This document shows, in pieces, positions 1 to 5,001 of a stretch of 11,751 bases of DNA. The DNA is taken from the NCBI GenBank assembly GCA_900752535.1, contig CAADVV010000429.1, positions 1-11,751 on the forward strand, read 5' to 3'. This DNA comes from Bacteroidales bacterium. Its GTDB lineage: Bacteria; Bacteroidota; Bacteroidia; Bacteroidales; Muribaculaceae. The translations under genes and the position numbers were made by a program. Under the pieces are notes generated by a model, which was not told the origin of the DNA, ran no database searches, and saw only the letters and a list, made by a program, of their open reading frames with translations. Numbering within the stretch: the stretch's first letter is position 1; each line of letters starts with the position of its first letter.

Positions 1-177
1 CCCGTTATCGGCTGGCGGCTGCGCGAAGTGCGCGAGCAGATACGCGCCCTGTCCGCGTCAGAAAACATGGATTTCGACCGGCTCAGAGAGCTGATGGAAC
101 GCAACGCATGGCTCCAGCAGCTCAAAGCTCAGTTTGCACCGTTCATTGGCGAGCGCGTCATCGTCGGGCGCAAATAA
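1..177 (+). CDS. C-terminal fragment, possibly DNA primase DnaG (helicase-binding end)
   Basis: An open frame runs from base 1 to a TAA at 175-177 and gives 58 residues with no start inside the window, so this is the 3' end of a gene that begins to the left. The peptide is charged and apparently all helical. It has a Leu/Arg/Glu-rich stretch and ends in IGERVIVGRK. This pattern (a long helix with LRELM, then a 'GERVIV' finish) resembles the C-terminal helicase-interacting domain of Bacteroidota DnaG primases, which synthesise RNA primers at the replication fork and dock on DnaB. I recognise it only by style, since no catalytic motif is in view, so the name is tentative. The gene converges on the minus-strand lipoprotein gene with only 9 bases between the stops. 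Confidence 0.5.
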   Translation, partial: PVIGWRLREVREQIRALSASENMDFDRLRELMERNAWLQQLKAQFAPFIGERVIVGRK

Positions 178-186
178 TCGGCCGCC

Positions 187-720
187 TCAGCGGGCCGTCA
201 GCCTGACAGACACCAGATTGGCCAGCGCCCTGACCTGTGCGGGTGTGACCTGACGGCCGTTGACAGACCTCGACAGCGGAAGGCGCAGCTCAATACGGCC
301 GTCGCCGTCCTGTTTCGCAGCTGTCTCCATCAGCGTGATTCCGCTGCCGTCGAGCCAGCTGACGCTCATCTGACGGCCTGTATTAGCCGGAGGCGTGATG
401 ACAAAGATTATGACCCCTGACTCCGACAGGACGATATGGTCAATCACAGCGCGCCCGAAATCCGCCTCACCAAAACCCCGGGTCTCGACCGGTATGGATT
501 TTCCGCATGCCATGGCAGCCGCTTCACCGGCTTTCTCGTTAAACTGACGGATGACCGAAGTGTCCTTGAGAGTCGCCCCGTTTCGGGGAACTGCCTCATA
601 ATATGCGGCATAGGCCTTGGCTAAAGGCTCGATGGGCTTATCCTGACGATTACAGGCAGCCAAGGCCAGAGAGGCGGCCGTGACTGCCGTAAAAATAGTG
701 TAAAAGAGGAATTTGTTCAT
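187..720 (-). CDS. Small lipoprotein of unknown function
   Basis: This 177-residue protein starts with a lipoprotein signal peptide: MNK, a hydrophobic stretch to about residue 20, and a lipobox LAAC with the lipidated Cys at residue 23. It is therefore expected to be anchored in the cell envelope by lipid. The mature part (24-177) has no transmembrane segment. It mixes a helical first half (residues 31-75) with a probably beta-rich second half (95-150). One further Cys at residue 72 (AMACGKS) could be free. I recognise no family. It lies 24 bases downstream of the secreted repeat protein (745-1677) on the same strand and probably shares its promoter near 1707-1714, so the two may act together at the envelope. 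The ATG at 718-720 directly precedes the signal peptide and is the natural start. Confidence 0.75.
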   Translation of the reverse strand: MNKFLFYTIFTAVTAASLALAACNRQDKPIEPLAKAYAAYYEAVPRNGATLKDTSVIRQFNEKAGEAAAMACGKSIPVETRGFGEADFGRAVIDHIVLSESGVIIFVITPPANTGRQMSVSWLDGSGITLMETAAKQDGDGRIELRLPLSRSVNGRQVTPAQVRALANLVSVRLTAR

Positions 721-744
721 CTGTGGGAGGGAGAGAGGGCCGGA

Positions 745-1677
745 TCAGCGGCCCAGGGAGAGAATCGTATAATAGCGCGGCATTCCGTCGGGACCGGCCA
801 TAGCCTCATAGCGGAGTGTTATGAAGTCATTGCCGCGGCCAAACCATGTGGTGGCCCAGCCTCCGAGCTGCTGCACATTCTCGACCGGAGGCCCGAACGT
901 GGCCGACAGCGACCCATAGAGCTGATTGTAACGCGACGTGTCGTTATAGGGCGACCAATAGATAAACTCCGAGCCATAGAGCCCGCTGCCGCCATAGAGC
1001 AGACGTCCTTCAGGCCAGGTATAGTTCATATAGGGCACCTGGCTGAGCACCACCACATTGCTGTTATATCCGGTCATGGCATAGTTTCTTGCAGCCAGAT
1101 AGCGCAGTGAGGCGTCAAAGGCCGAACCGAACGTCAGGCCGAGGATGGCACCGACAGGTGGCAGACCGCGGGGAGGAGCCCAACGCGGAGGTGGCAGAGG
1201 CCTCGACCAGGGGCGCGGAGGAGGCGGAACATGGCCGTAGCTGTGACCGGGACGGTGGTTGTTTCCGCCGCCGGGACGGTCATAAGCAGGACGATTGTGT
1301 TGACCGGGACGATTGTGACCGGGACGGTTTGAGCCGCCGCCCGGACGGTCATATGAAGGCCGGTTGTGTCCCGGACGGTGGTTATTGTTGTGGCCGGGTC
1401 GGTTATTGTTATTGCCGGGACGGTTGTTATTGTTGCCCGGACGGTTATTGTTATTGCCGGGGCGGTTGTTGTTATTGTGATGGCCGCGCCGGTTGCCGCG
1501 GTCGTCCGCGCCCGGACGGCGTCCGTCGCCGCGGGGAGTCCGCGAGGTCTGAGACTGGCGGCTGACATTGTTGCGGTCGGCCCCCTGATGGCGGCTCTGA
1601 GCCACAGTGGCGGGAACAGTCATGCAGAGACATCCGAATGCGAGCAAAGCGTTTCTCAGTGTCGTCTTTAGGTTCAT
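745..1677 (-). CDS. Secreted protein with Asn/Arg-Pro-Gly repeat tract
   Basis: This 310-residue protein has a Sec signal peptide (residues 1-26, probable cleavage after TVA-QS). A long low-complexity linker (about 28-175) follows. It begins basic (Arg, Gly, Asn), contains four exact NNNNRPG heptads at residues 68-95, continues with degenerate HNRPG/YDRPGGG units, and ends in a Pro-rich stretch (PPPPRPWSRPLPPPRW, 151-166). The last 135 residues look folded, are rich in Tyr, Trp and Gly, and have no internal Cys; I do not recognise the domain. A Pro/Gly/Asn/Arg linker in front of a compact C-terminal domain suggests an envelope-spanning or wall-associated protein, but this is inference. It is the first gene of a probable two-gene unit with the lipoprotein at 187-720. 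The high-scoring reading frames on the other strand come from the repeats. Confidence 0.8.
   Translation of the reverse strand: MNLKTTLRNALLAFGCLCMTVPATVAQSRHQGADRNNVSRQSQTSRTPRGDGRRPGADDRGNRRGHHNNNNRPGNNNNRPGNNNNRPGNNNNRPGHNNNHRPGHNRPSYDRPGGGSNRPGHNRPGQHNRPAYDRPGGGNNHRPGHSYGHVPPPPRPWSRPLPPPRWAPPRGLPPVGAILGLTFGSAFDASLRYLAARNYAMTGYNSNVVVLSQVPYMNYTWPEGRLLYGGSGLYGSEFIYWSPYNDTSRYNQLYGSLSATFGPPVENVQQLGGWATTWFGRGNDFITLRYEAMAGPDGMPRYYTILSLGR
1393..1476 (-). repeat. Four tandem 21-bp units encoding NNNNRPG
   Basis: Read on the minus strand, four consecutive 21-base units each encode Asn-Asn-Asn-Asn-Arg-Pro-Gly (residues 68-95 of the secreted protein). The units differ only at synonymous positions (AAT/AAC for Asn, and the third bases of the Arg, Pro and Gly codons). 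Degenerate copies continue on the 3' side of the gene toward about 1240. The unit is a multiple of three, so gain or loss of copies would change linker length without breaking the frame. Confidence 0.85.
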
Positions 1678-1706
1678 AGCTTTATGATTGTGGTTTAGTT
1701 ATTTGA

Positions 1707-1714
1707 CAAACATA
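1707..1714 (-). promoter_or_regulatory. Promoter -7 element for the secreted protein/lipoprotein unit
   Basis: On the minus strand the sequence reads TATGTTTG, which fits the Bacteroidota -7 consensus TAnnTTTG. It lies about 30 bases upstream of the ATG at 1675-1677, which allows a short leader. The expected -33 TTTG about 20 bases further upstream is not clear (that area is AT-rich), so this rests on the -7 element and its position. Confidence 0.5.
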
Positions 1715-1755
1715 TAATAAAAAAGTTTAACCATTTAAGTGAAAAGGCCTGAATA

Positions 1756-1787
1756 TTTGCATAACCGTCGCCGAATGGCTAAATTTG
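1756..1787 (+). promoter_or_regulatory. Bacteroidota sigma-ABfr-type promoter of the pyrE-luxS operon
   Basis: TTTG at 1756-1759, a 20-base spacer and TAAATTTG at 1780-1787 match the Bacteroidota housekeeping promoter (TTTG, 19-21 bases, TAnnTTTG) at every defined position. Transcription would start near 1794, giving a leader of about 30 bases before the pyrE ATG at 1827. The in-frame TTG at 1785 lies inside the -7 element, so it cannot be the translation start of this transcript. Confidence 0.75.
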
Positions 1788-1826
1788 CAGCTGAAAACAA
1801 TAGACCATTTCCAAAATCATACCTTC

Positions 1827-2477
1827 ATGAAAAAGTTAGAGACCCTGATGGCTGAGAAACTGCTCAGAATCGGAGCTATCCAGCTTCAGCCCGAGATGCC
1901 TTTCACATGGGCATCAGGCTGGAACTCACCCATCTACACCGACAACCGAAAGACACTCTCTTATCCCGACGTGCGCAACTTCATCAAAGTTGAGCTCTCG
2001 CGCCTGATTTTTGAAAACTTCGGAGAGCCCGACGCAATCGCCGGCGTAGCCACCGGAGCCATCGCCCAGGGCGCCCTCGTCAGTGACACCCTCGGTCTGC
2101 CCTATGTCTACGTGCGCTCGTCGCCCAAAGACCACGGTCTCGAAAACCTCATCGAAGGCAACCTCATACCCGGCCAGAAGGTTGTGGTCATCGAAGACCT
2201 CATCTCGACCGGTGGCTCGAGCCTGAAAGCCGTCGAGGCCATCCGCGCCGCCGGCTGCGAAGTAATCGGCATGGTGGCCATCTTCACCTACGGATTCCCC
2301 GTGGCCGTCAGCAACTTCAAGAAAGCCAACGTGAAGCTCGTGACACTCTCGAACTACAACGCCCTGCTCGAAGCCGCCCTCGCCACCGACTATATCGGCG
2401 AAAAGGACATCGAAACCCTGCGCCAGTGGCGCGAAGACCCCGCCAACTGGGTTGGTCCCAACGCCAAGAATCTCTAA
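1827..2477 (+). CDS. pyrE: Orotate phosphoribosyltransferase
   Basis: PyrE joins orotate to PRPP to give orotidine 5'-monophosphate, the fifth step of UMP synthesis, in the cytoplasm. The 216-residue product has the full family length. Visible marks are the N-terminal orotate-side segment FTWASGW (26-32) with DNRKTLS (39-45), GVATGAI (73-79), the flexible-loop RSSPKDHG (97-104), and the PRPP-binding motif VVVIEDLISTGGSS (119-132) with the acidic pair E123-D124. I chose the ATG at 1827 because homologues start at MKxLE and because a TTG 14 codons upstream lies within the promoter's -7 box. It is the first gene of a tight + strand operon; the next gene starts 9 bases after its stop. Confidence 0.95.
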   Translation: MKKLETLMAEKLLRIGAIQLQPEMPFTWASGWNSPIYTDNRKTLSYPDVRNFIKVELSRLIFENFGEPDAIAGVATGAIAQGALVSDTLGLPYVYVRSSPKDHGLENLIEGNLIPGQKVVVIEDLISTGGSSLKAVEAIRAAGCEVIGMVAIFTYGFPVAVSNFKKANVKLVTLSNYNALLEAALATDYIGEKDIETLRQWREDPANWVGPNAKNL

Positions 2478-2486
2478 AAAACAATC

Positions 2487-2909
2487 ATGTCAAAATATAC
2501 AGGAAACACCGTGACAATCGGGCGTCCGCGTCAGGACGTCTTTGACCGCATAGCCAACATAGGCGACTATCAGCAGTATATCGACCGTCTTCCCGACGAT
2601 GTCAAGGCAAAGATAGGCGACGTGCGTTTCACCGACGCCTCCATTGTCATCACCGCCGCTCCCGTCGGCGAGATTTCTCTCAAACTGACAGAGCGTGAAG
2701 CCCCCTCGCGCGTGGTTTTCGAAGCCCAGGGCTCGCCCGTGCCTCTCAACGTCGCCATCAACCTGGCCGAAGCCGGCGAAAACACCACCTCGATGACTCC
2801 GGTCATCGAAGTTGAAGTGCCGCCGATGCTCCGTCCCTTCGTTGCACCCAAGATGCAGGCCGCCGCAGACCAGATGGGCAAAATGCTCGGCAATCTCTTT
2901 CAGTCCTGA
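2487..2909 (+). CDS. SRPBCC-fold (START/Bet v1-like) protein
   Basis: This 140-residue cytoplasmic protein has the pattern of the SRPBCC superfamily. A short first strand (YTGNTVTIGRP) is followed by a helix with the typical VFDRIANIGDYQQYIDRLPD segment of 'polyketide cyclase/CoxG-like' members. Alternating strands come next (KAKIGDVRF, SIVITAAPVGEISLKLTER, SRVVFEAQ, LNVAINLAEA, STMTPVIEVEV-like region), and a long C-terminal helix (116-138) closes the fold. These proteins form a deep hydrophobic cavity and bind lipids or other small hydrophobic molecules, but no ligand or reaction can be named here. There is no signal peptide. It sits 9 bases after pyrE and its stop TGA is followed directly by the next gene's ATG, which suggests coupled translation. 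Its link to pyrimidine synthesis is positional only. Confidence 0.75.
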   Translation: MSKYTGNTVTIGRPRQDVFDRIANIGDYQQYIDRLPDDVKAKIGDVRFTDASIVITAAPVGEISLKLTEREAPSRVVFEAQGSPVPLNVAINLAEAGENTTSMTPVIEVEVPPMLRPFVAPKMQAAADQMGKMLGNLFQS

Positions 2910-3410
2910 ATGAGATATCTTATAACAGCCATAACCACCGTCATCGTCAGTCTTGCCATGGCCTCGTGCCACAAGATTGACGATGACCGTATACCCCCCG
3001 TGCCGGTCTACATCTCGTTCAACTCCGTCGGCATGTGGGACATATACGGCGTGGCCGGAGCCACCGACTACCGCTATTTCATACTGACCCCGACCACACG
3101 CGAACCCGCCAACTTCCCCTATACGGCACTGAGTCAGACCGGATTCGGCGGCATTCTGCTTGTCTCGGACATTCTGGGCGACCCGCAGGCCTATGACCTC
3201 GCGTGCCCCGTTGAAGTCAGACAGAACGTGCGCGTCACGGTCGACACCGAGAAGAACATCGCCCGCTGTCCCGTGTGCCACAGCGAATATGACATCTACT
3301 CCAACTACGGCACCCCGCTGTCAGGACCTGCCGCCAGCAACGGATACGGCCTGCAGCGCTATCACGTAGGCCGCGCGTCAGGCGCCGACTATATGCTCAT
3401 ATCGCGCTGA
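2910..3410 (+). CDS. Lipoprotein with degenerate Rieske-like domain
   Basis: This 166-residue protein starts with a lipoprotein signal (hydrophobic 4-19, MASC with Cys20 as the lipid site) and an acidic sorting stretch (DDD at 24-26), so it is probably envelope-anchored. The second half resembles a Rieske [2Fe-2S] domain: a first box around CP at 99-100, a 20-residue gap, then CPVCHSEYD (120-128), and G-x-P-L-x-GPA (134-141), the usual finish of Rieske box 2. A functional Rieske centre needs C-x-H in box 1 and C-x2-H in box 2. Here box 1 reads C-P-V-E with no His, and box 2 carries an extra residue (C120-x2-C123-H124). The cluster may therefore be lost, altered, or replaced by another metal. 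The ATG abuts the stop of the upstream gene. It sits between the SRPBCC gene and luxS in one operon. Confidence 0.75.
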   Translation: MRYLITAITTVIVSLAMASCHKIDDDRIPPVPVYISFNSVGMWDIYGVAGATDYRYFILTPTTREPANFPYTALSQTGFGGILLVSDILGDPQAYDLACPVEVRQNVRVTVDTEKNIARCPVCHSEYDIYSNYGTPLSGPAASNGYGLQRYHVGRASGADYMLISR

Positions 3411-3437
3411 CACACCACGCGACAAACAATCAGCCAC

Positions 3438-3920
3438 ATGAAAAAAATAGCCAGCTTCACCATCGACCACACCCGCCTCGAACCGGGCATCTATGTCTCG
3501 CGCCGCGACACGACACCCGCGGGCGACGTCATAACCACCTTTGACATCCGCATGACGCGCCCCAACCGCGAGCCGGCCCTCACGCCGCGCACGCTCCACG
3601 CAATGGAGCATCTGGCAGCCACCTATCTGCGCAACAGCGCCGAGTGGGGCGACCGCGTGGTCTACTGGGGTCCCATGGGATGCTGCACGGGCAACTACCT
3701 GCTCCTTCAGGGAGACCTCGAGTCAAAAGACATCGTGGACCTCATACGCGAGACCATGGAGTTCATAGCCGGCTATGAGGGCGAAATTCCGGGCGCGACG
3801 CCGCGCGACTGCGGCAACTACTCGTTTATGGACCCCGAGGGCGCCCGCGCCGCAGCGCGCCGCTATCTCGACGAAACCCTCGGCCGGCTCACCCCGGCCA
3901 ACCTCTCCTATCCCGACTGA
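3438..3920 (+). CDS. luxS: S-ribosylhomocysteine lyase (AI-2 synthase)
   Basis: LuxS splits S-ribosylhomocysteine into homocysteine and 4,5-dihydroxy-2,3-pentanedione. It thereby recycles the by-product of SAM-dependent methylation and makes the precursor of the autoinducer AI-2. The 160-residue product is full length. It shows the N-terminal DH (10-11), FDIR-x-x-x-PN (35-43), the metal site H54-x2-E57-H58 in HAMEHLA, the GPMGC-x-TG loop with catalytic Cys82, and the third metal ligand Cys125 in RDCGNY. The loop residue after the catalytic Cys is also Cys (GCCTG), where many LuxS proteins have Arg or Gln. It is the last gene of the pyrE operon, 27 bases after the lipoprotein, and is followed by a terminator. 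No pfs (nucleosidase) gene is present in the window. Confidence 0.95.
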   Translation: MKKIASFTIDHTRLEPGIYVSRRDTTPAGDVITTFDIRMTRPNREPALTPRTLHAMEHLAATYLRNSAEWGDRVVYWGPMGCCTGNYLLLQGDLESKDIVDLIRETMEFIAGYEGEIPGATPRDCGNYSFMDPEGARAAARRYLDETLGRLTPANLSYPD

Positions 3921-3954
3921 ACCGGCCCAAAACACGGCTTCGACACGCTGACAC

Positions 3955-3989
3955 AACGCACACTCGACGAAGGATGTGCGTTATTTTTT
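3955..3989 (+). terminator. Rho-independent terminator after luxS
   Basis: An 8-bp perfect stem (AACGCACA at 3955-3962 pairing with TGTGCGTT at 3975-3982) with a 12-base loop is followed at once by ATTTTTT (3983-3989). It begins 35 bases after the luxS stop and would end the pyrE-luxS transcript. Confidence 0.75.
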
Positions 3990-4074
3990 GATAATTGGTA
4001 AAATAACGCTATTATTGCAATCAGAAATTGTGAGCTTCAGATACACGATTGTCTATTGAATAACTTTTTTTATG

Positions 4075-4082
4075 TATTTTTG
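4075..4082 (+). promoter_or_regulatory. Promoter -7 element for nfnAB
   Basis: TATTTTTG matches TAnnTTTG, the Bacteroidota -7 box, in an AT-rich island upstream of nfnA. The -33 box is weak: only ATTG sequences at 4048-4051 and 4055-4058, with spacers of 23 and 16 bases, are near. A start near 4090 would leave a leader of about 100 bases. Confidence 0.5.
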
Positions 4083-4091
4083 TCGCATAAT

Positions 4092-4144
4092 AAGAGGGCC
4101 GGCCAGTGACACGGCACAAAATGTCATACACCGCCGGCACCCTT
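4092..4144 (+). promoter_or_regulatory. Stem-loop in the nfnA 5' leader
   Basis: The leader can fold into a long imperfect hairpin. GGGCCGGC (4096-4103) pairs with GCCGG (4133-4137) and CCC (4140-4142) across a 2-base bulge. Inside that, TGACA (4107-4111) pairs with TGTCA (4122-4126) around a 10-base loop, with an asymmetric internal loop between the two stems. There is no U tract after it, so it does not look like a simple terminator. I do not recognise a known riboswitch class. A role in control of the downstream redox operon is inference. Confidence 0.45.
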
Positions 4145-4189
4145 ATCCGACTTAAGAAACTAAACAGAGACTAACCTATAACCTAATCC

Positions 4190-4972
4190 ATGGCAAAAAT
4201 TATTGAAAAAACTCATTTTTCACCTCATGTGGTCAAGATGGTGGTAGAGGCGCCGATGATTGCGCGCTCACGCCGTGCGGGCCACTTTGTGATTGTGCGT
4301 CCGTGTGAGGGCGGCGAGAGGATTCCCCTGACCATAGCCGACGCCGACATCGAAAAAGGCACCATCACCCTGGTGATTCAGGAAGTCGGAACATCGACGA
4401 GCAAGATTTGCGCGCTCAACCCCGGCGACGACCTTCCCGACGTTGTCGGACCGCTCGGACGCGCCACCCACATCGAAAAAGTCGGCACAGTCGTGTGTTG
4501 CGGCGGCGGTGTCGGTGTAGCTCCCCTGATGCCTATCGTGAAAGCCATGAAGGCAGCCGGCAACCGCGTGATAACCGTGCTGGCCGCACGCACGGCCGAC
4601 CTGATTACCCTTGAGGACGAGATGCGCCGCCACAGCGACGAGGTGATTATCATGACCGACGACGGCTCGAAAGGCCGCAAGGGTCTGGTCACCGAGGGCG
4701 TCGAGGAGGTCATCAAACGCGAAAAAGTCGACCAGGTTGTCACAATCGGCCCGGCCATCATGATGAAATTCGTGGCCCTGCTGACAAAGAAATATGAGAT
4801 TCCGACCGTCTGCTCGCTCAACACCATCATGGTTGACGGCACGGGCATGTGCGGTGCCTGCCGCGTCTCGGTTGACGGCAAGACACGCTTCGTATGTGTC
4901 GAAGGCCCCGAATTTGACGCCCACAAGGTAGATTTTGACCAGATGCTGAGCCGTCTGCGCGCTTATAACTAA
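4190..4972 (+). CDS. nfnA: NADH-dependent ferredoxin:NADP oxidoreductase, FAD/[2Fe-2S] subunit (NfnA/SudB type)
   Basis: NfnA is the small subunit of a cytoplasmic electron-bifurcating transhydrogenase that couples NADH, ferredoxin and NADP; the same family is also annotated as sulfide dehydrogenase SudB. The 260-residue protein has the PyrK/ferredoxin-reductase layout. An FAD-binding barrel has R-I-P-L-T (44-48) and the segment ending in VGPLG. A nucleotide-binding half carries the Gly-rich GGGVGVAPL (105-113). A C-terminal [2Fe-2S] loop has D216-x4-C221-x2-C224-x11-C236. This spacing equals the PyrK cluster motif C-x4-C-x2-C-x11-C with Asp in place of the first Cys, a known feature of the Nfn/SudB group with Asp(Cys)3 ligation. 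It therefore is not PyrK, although pyrE is nearby. The partner nfnB begins 29 bases downstream. Confidence 0.88.
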   Translation: MAKIIEKTHFSPHVVKMVVEAPMIARSRRAGHFVIVRPCEGGERIPLTIADADIEKGTITLVIQEVGTSTSKICALNPGDDLPDVVGPLGRATHIEKVGTVVCCGGGVGVAPLMPIVKAMKAAGNRVITVLAARTADLITLEDEMRRHSDEVIIMTDDGSKGRKGLVTEGVEEVIKREKVDQVVTIGPAIMMKFVALLTKKYEIPTVCSLNTIMVDGTGMCGACRVSVDGKTRFVCVEGPEFDAHKVDFDQMLSRLRAYN

Positions 4973-5001
4973 CCACCAGTTCATCACAGAAAATCAAGAC
5001 A

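Noticed and set aside
180..196. Small GC hairpin at the convergent gene ends as a terminator
   Set aside because: The stem is short with a bulge, lies partly within the lipoprotein stop region, and has no U tract on either strand.
1393..1476. Tandem repeats as a CRISPR array
   Set aside because: The 21-base units are directly adjacent with no spacers, are in frame, and encode NNNNRPG inside a secreted protein.
1089..1565. Cys-rich 158-residue frame on the + strand
   Set aside because: It lies antisense to the Asn/Arg-Pro-Gly repeat tract; its Cys/Gly periodicity is the complement of the repeat codons. It has no upstream promoter or family match.
1785..1826. Longer PyrE starting at TTG 1785
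   Set aside because: The TTG is inside the promoter -7 box TAAATTTG, and known PyrE proteins begin at the MKxLE position (1827).
2490..3281. 263-residue frame on the minus strand across the SRPBCC and lipoprotein genes
   Set aside because: It is antisense to two well-supported genes, has shadow-like composition, and shows no recognisable domain.
3921..4189. Possible small gene or ncRNA in the gap before nfnA
   Set aside because: No open frame with coding character is present; the sequence is explained by a terminator, a promoter element and a leader hairpin, with no known ncRNA family recognised.
4190..4972. PyrK (dihydroorotate dehydrogenase electron transfer subunit) instead of NfnA
   Set aside because: The first cluster Cys is Asp, and the next gene is the GltD-like NfnB, not pyrD.
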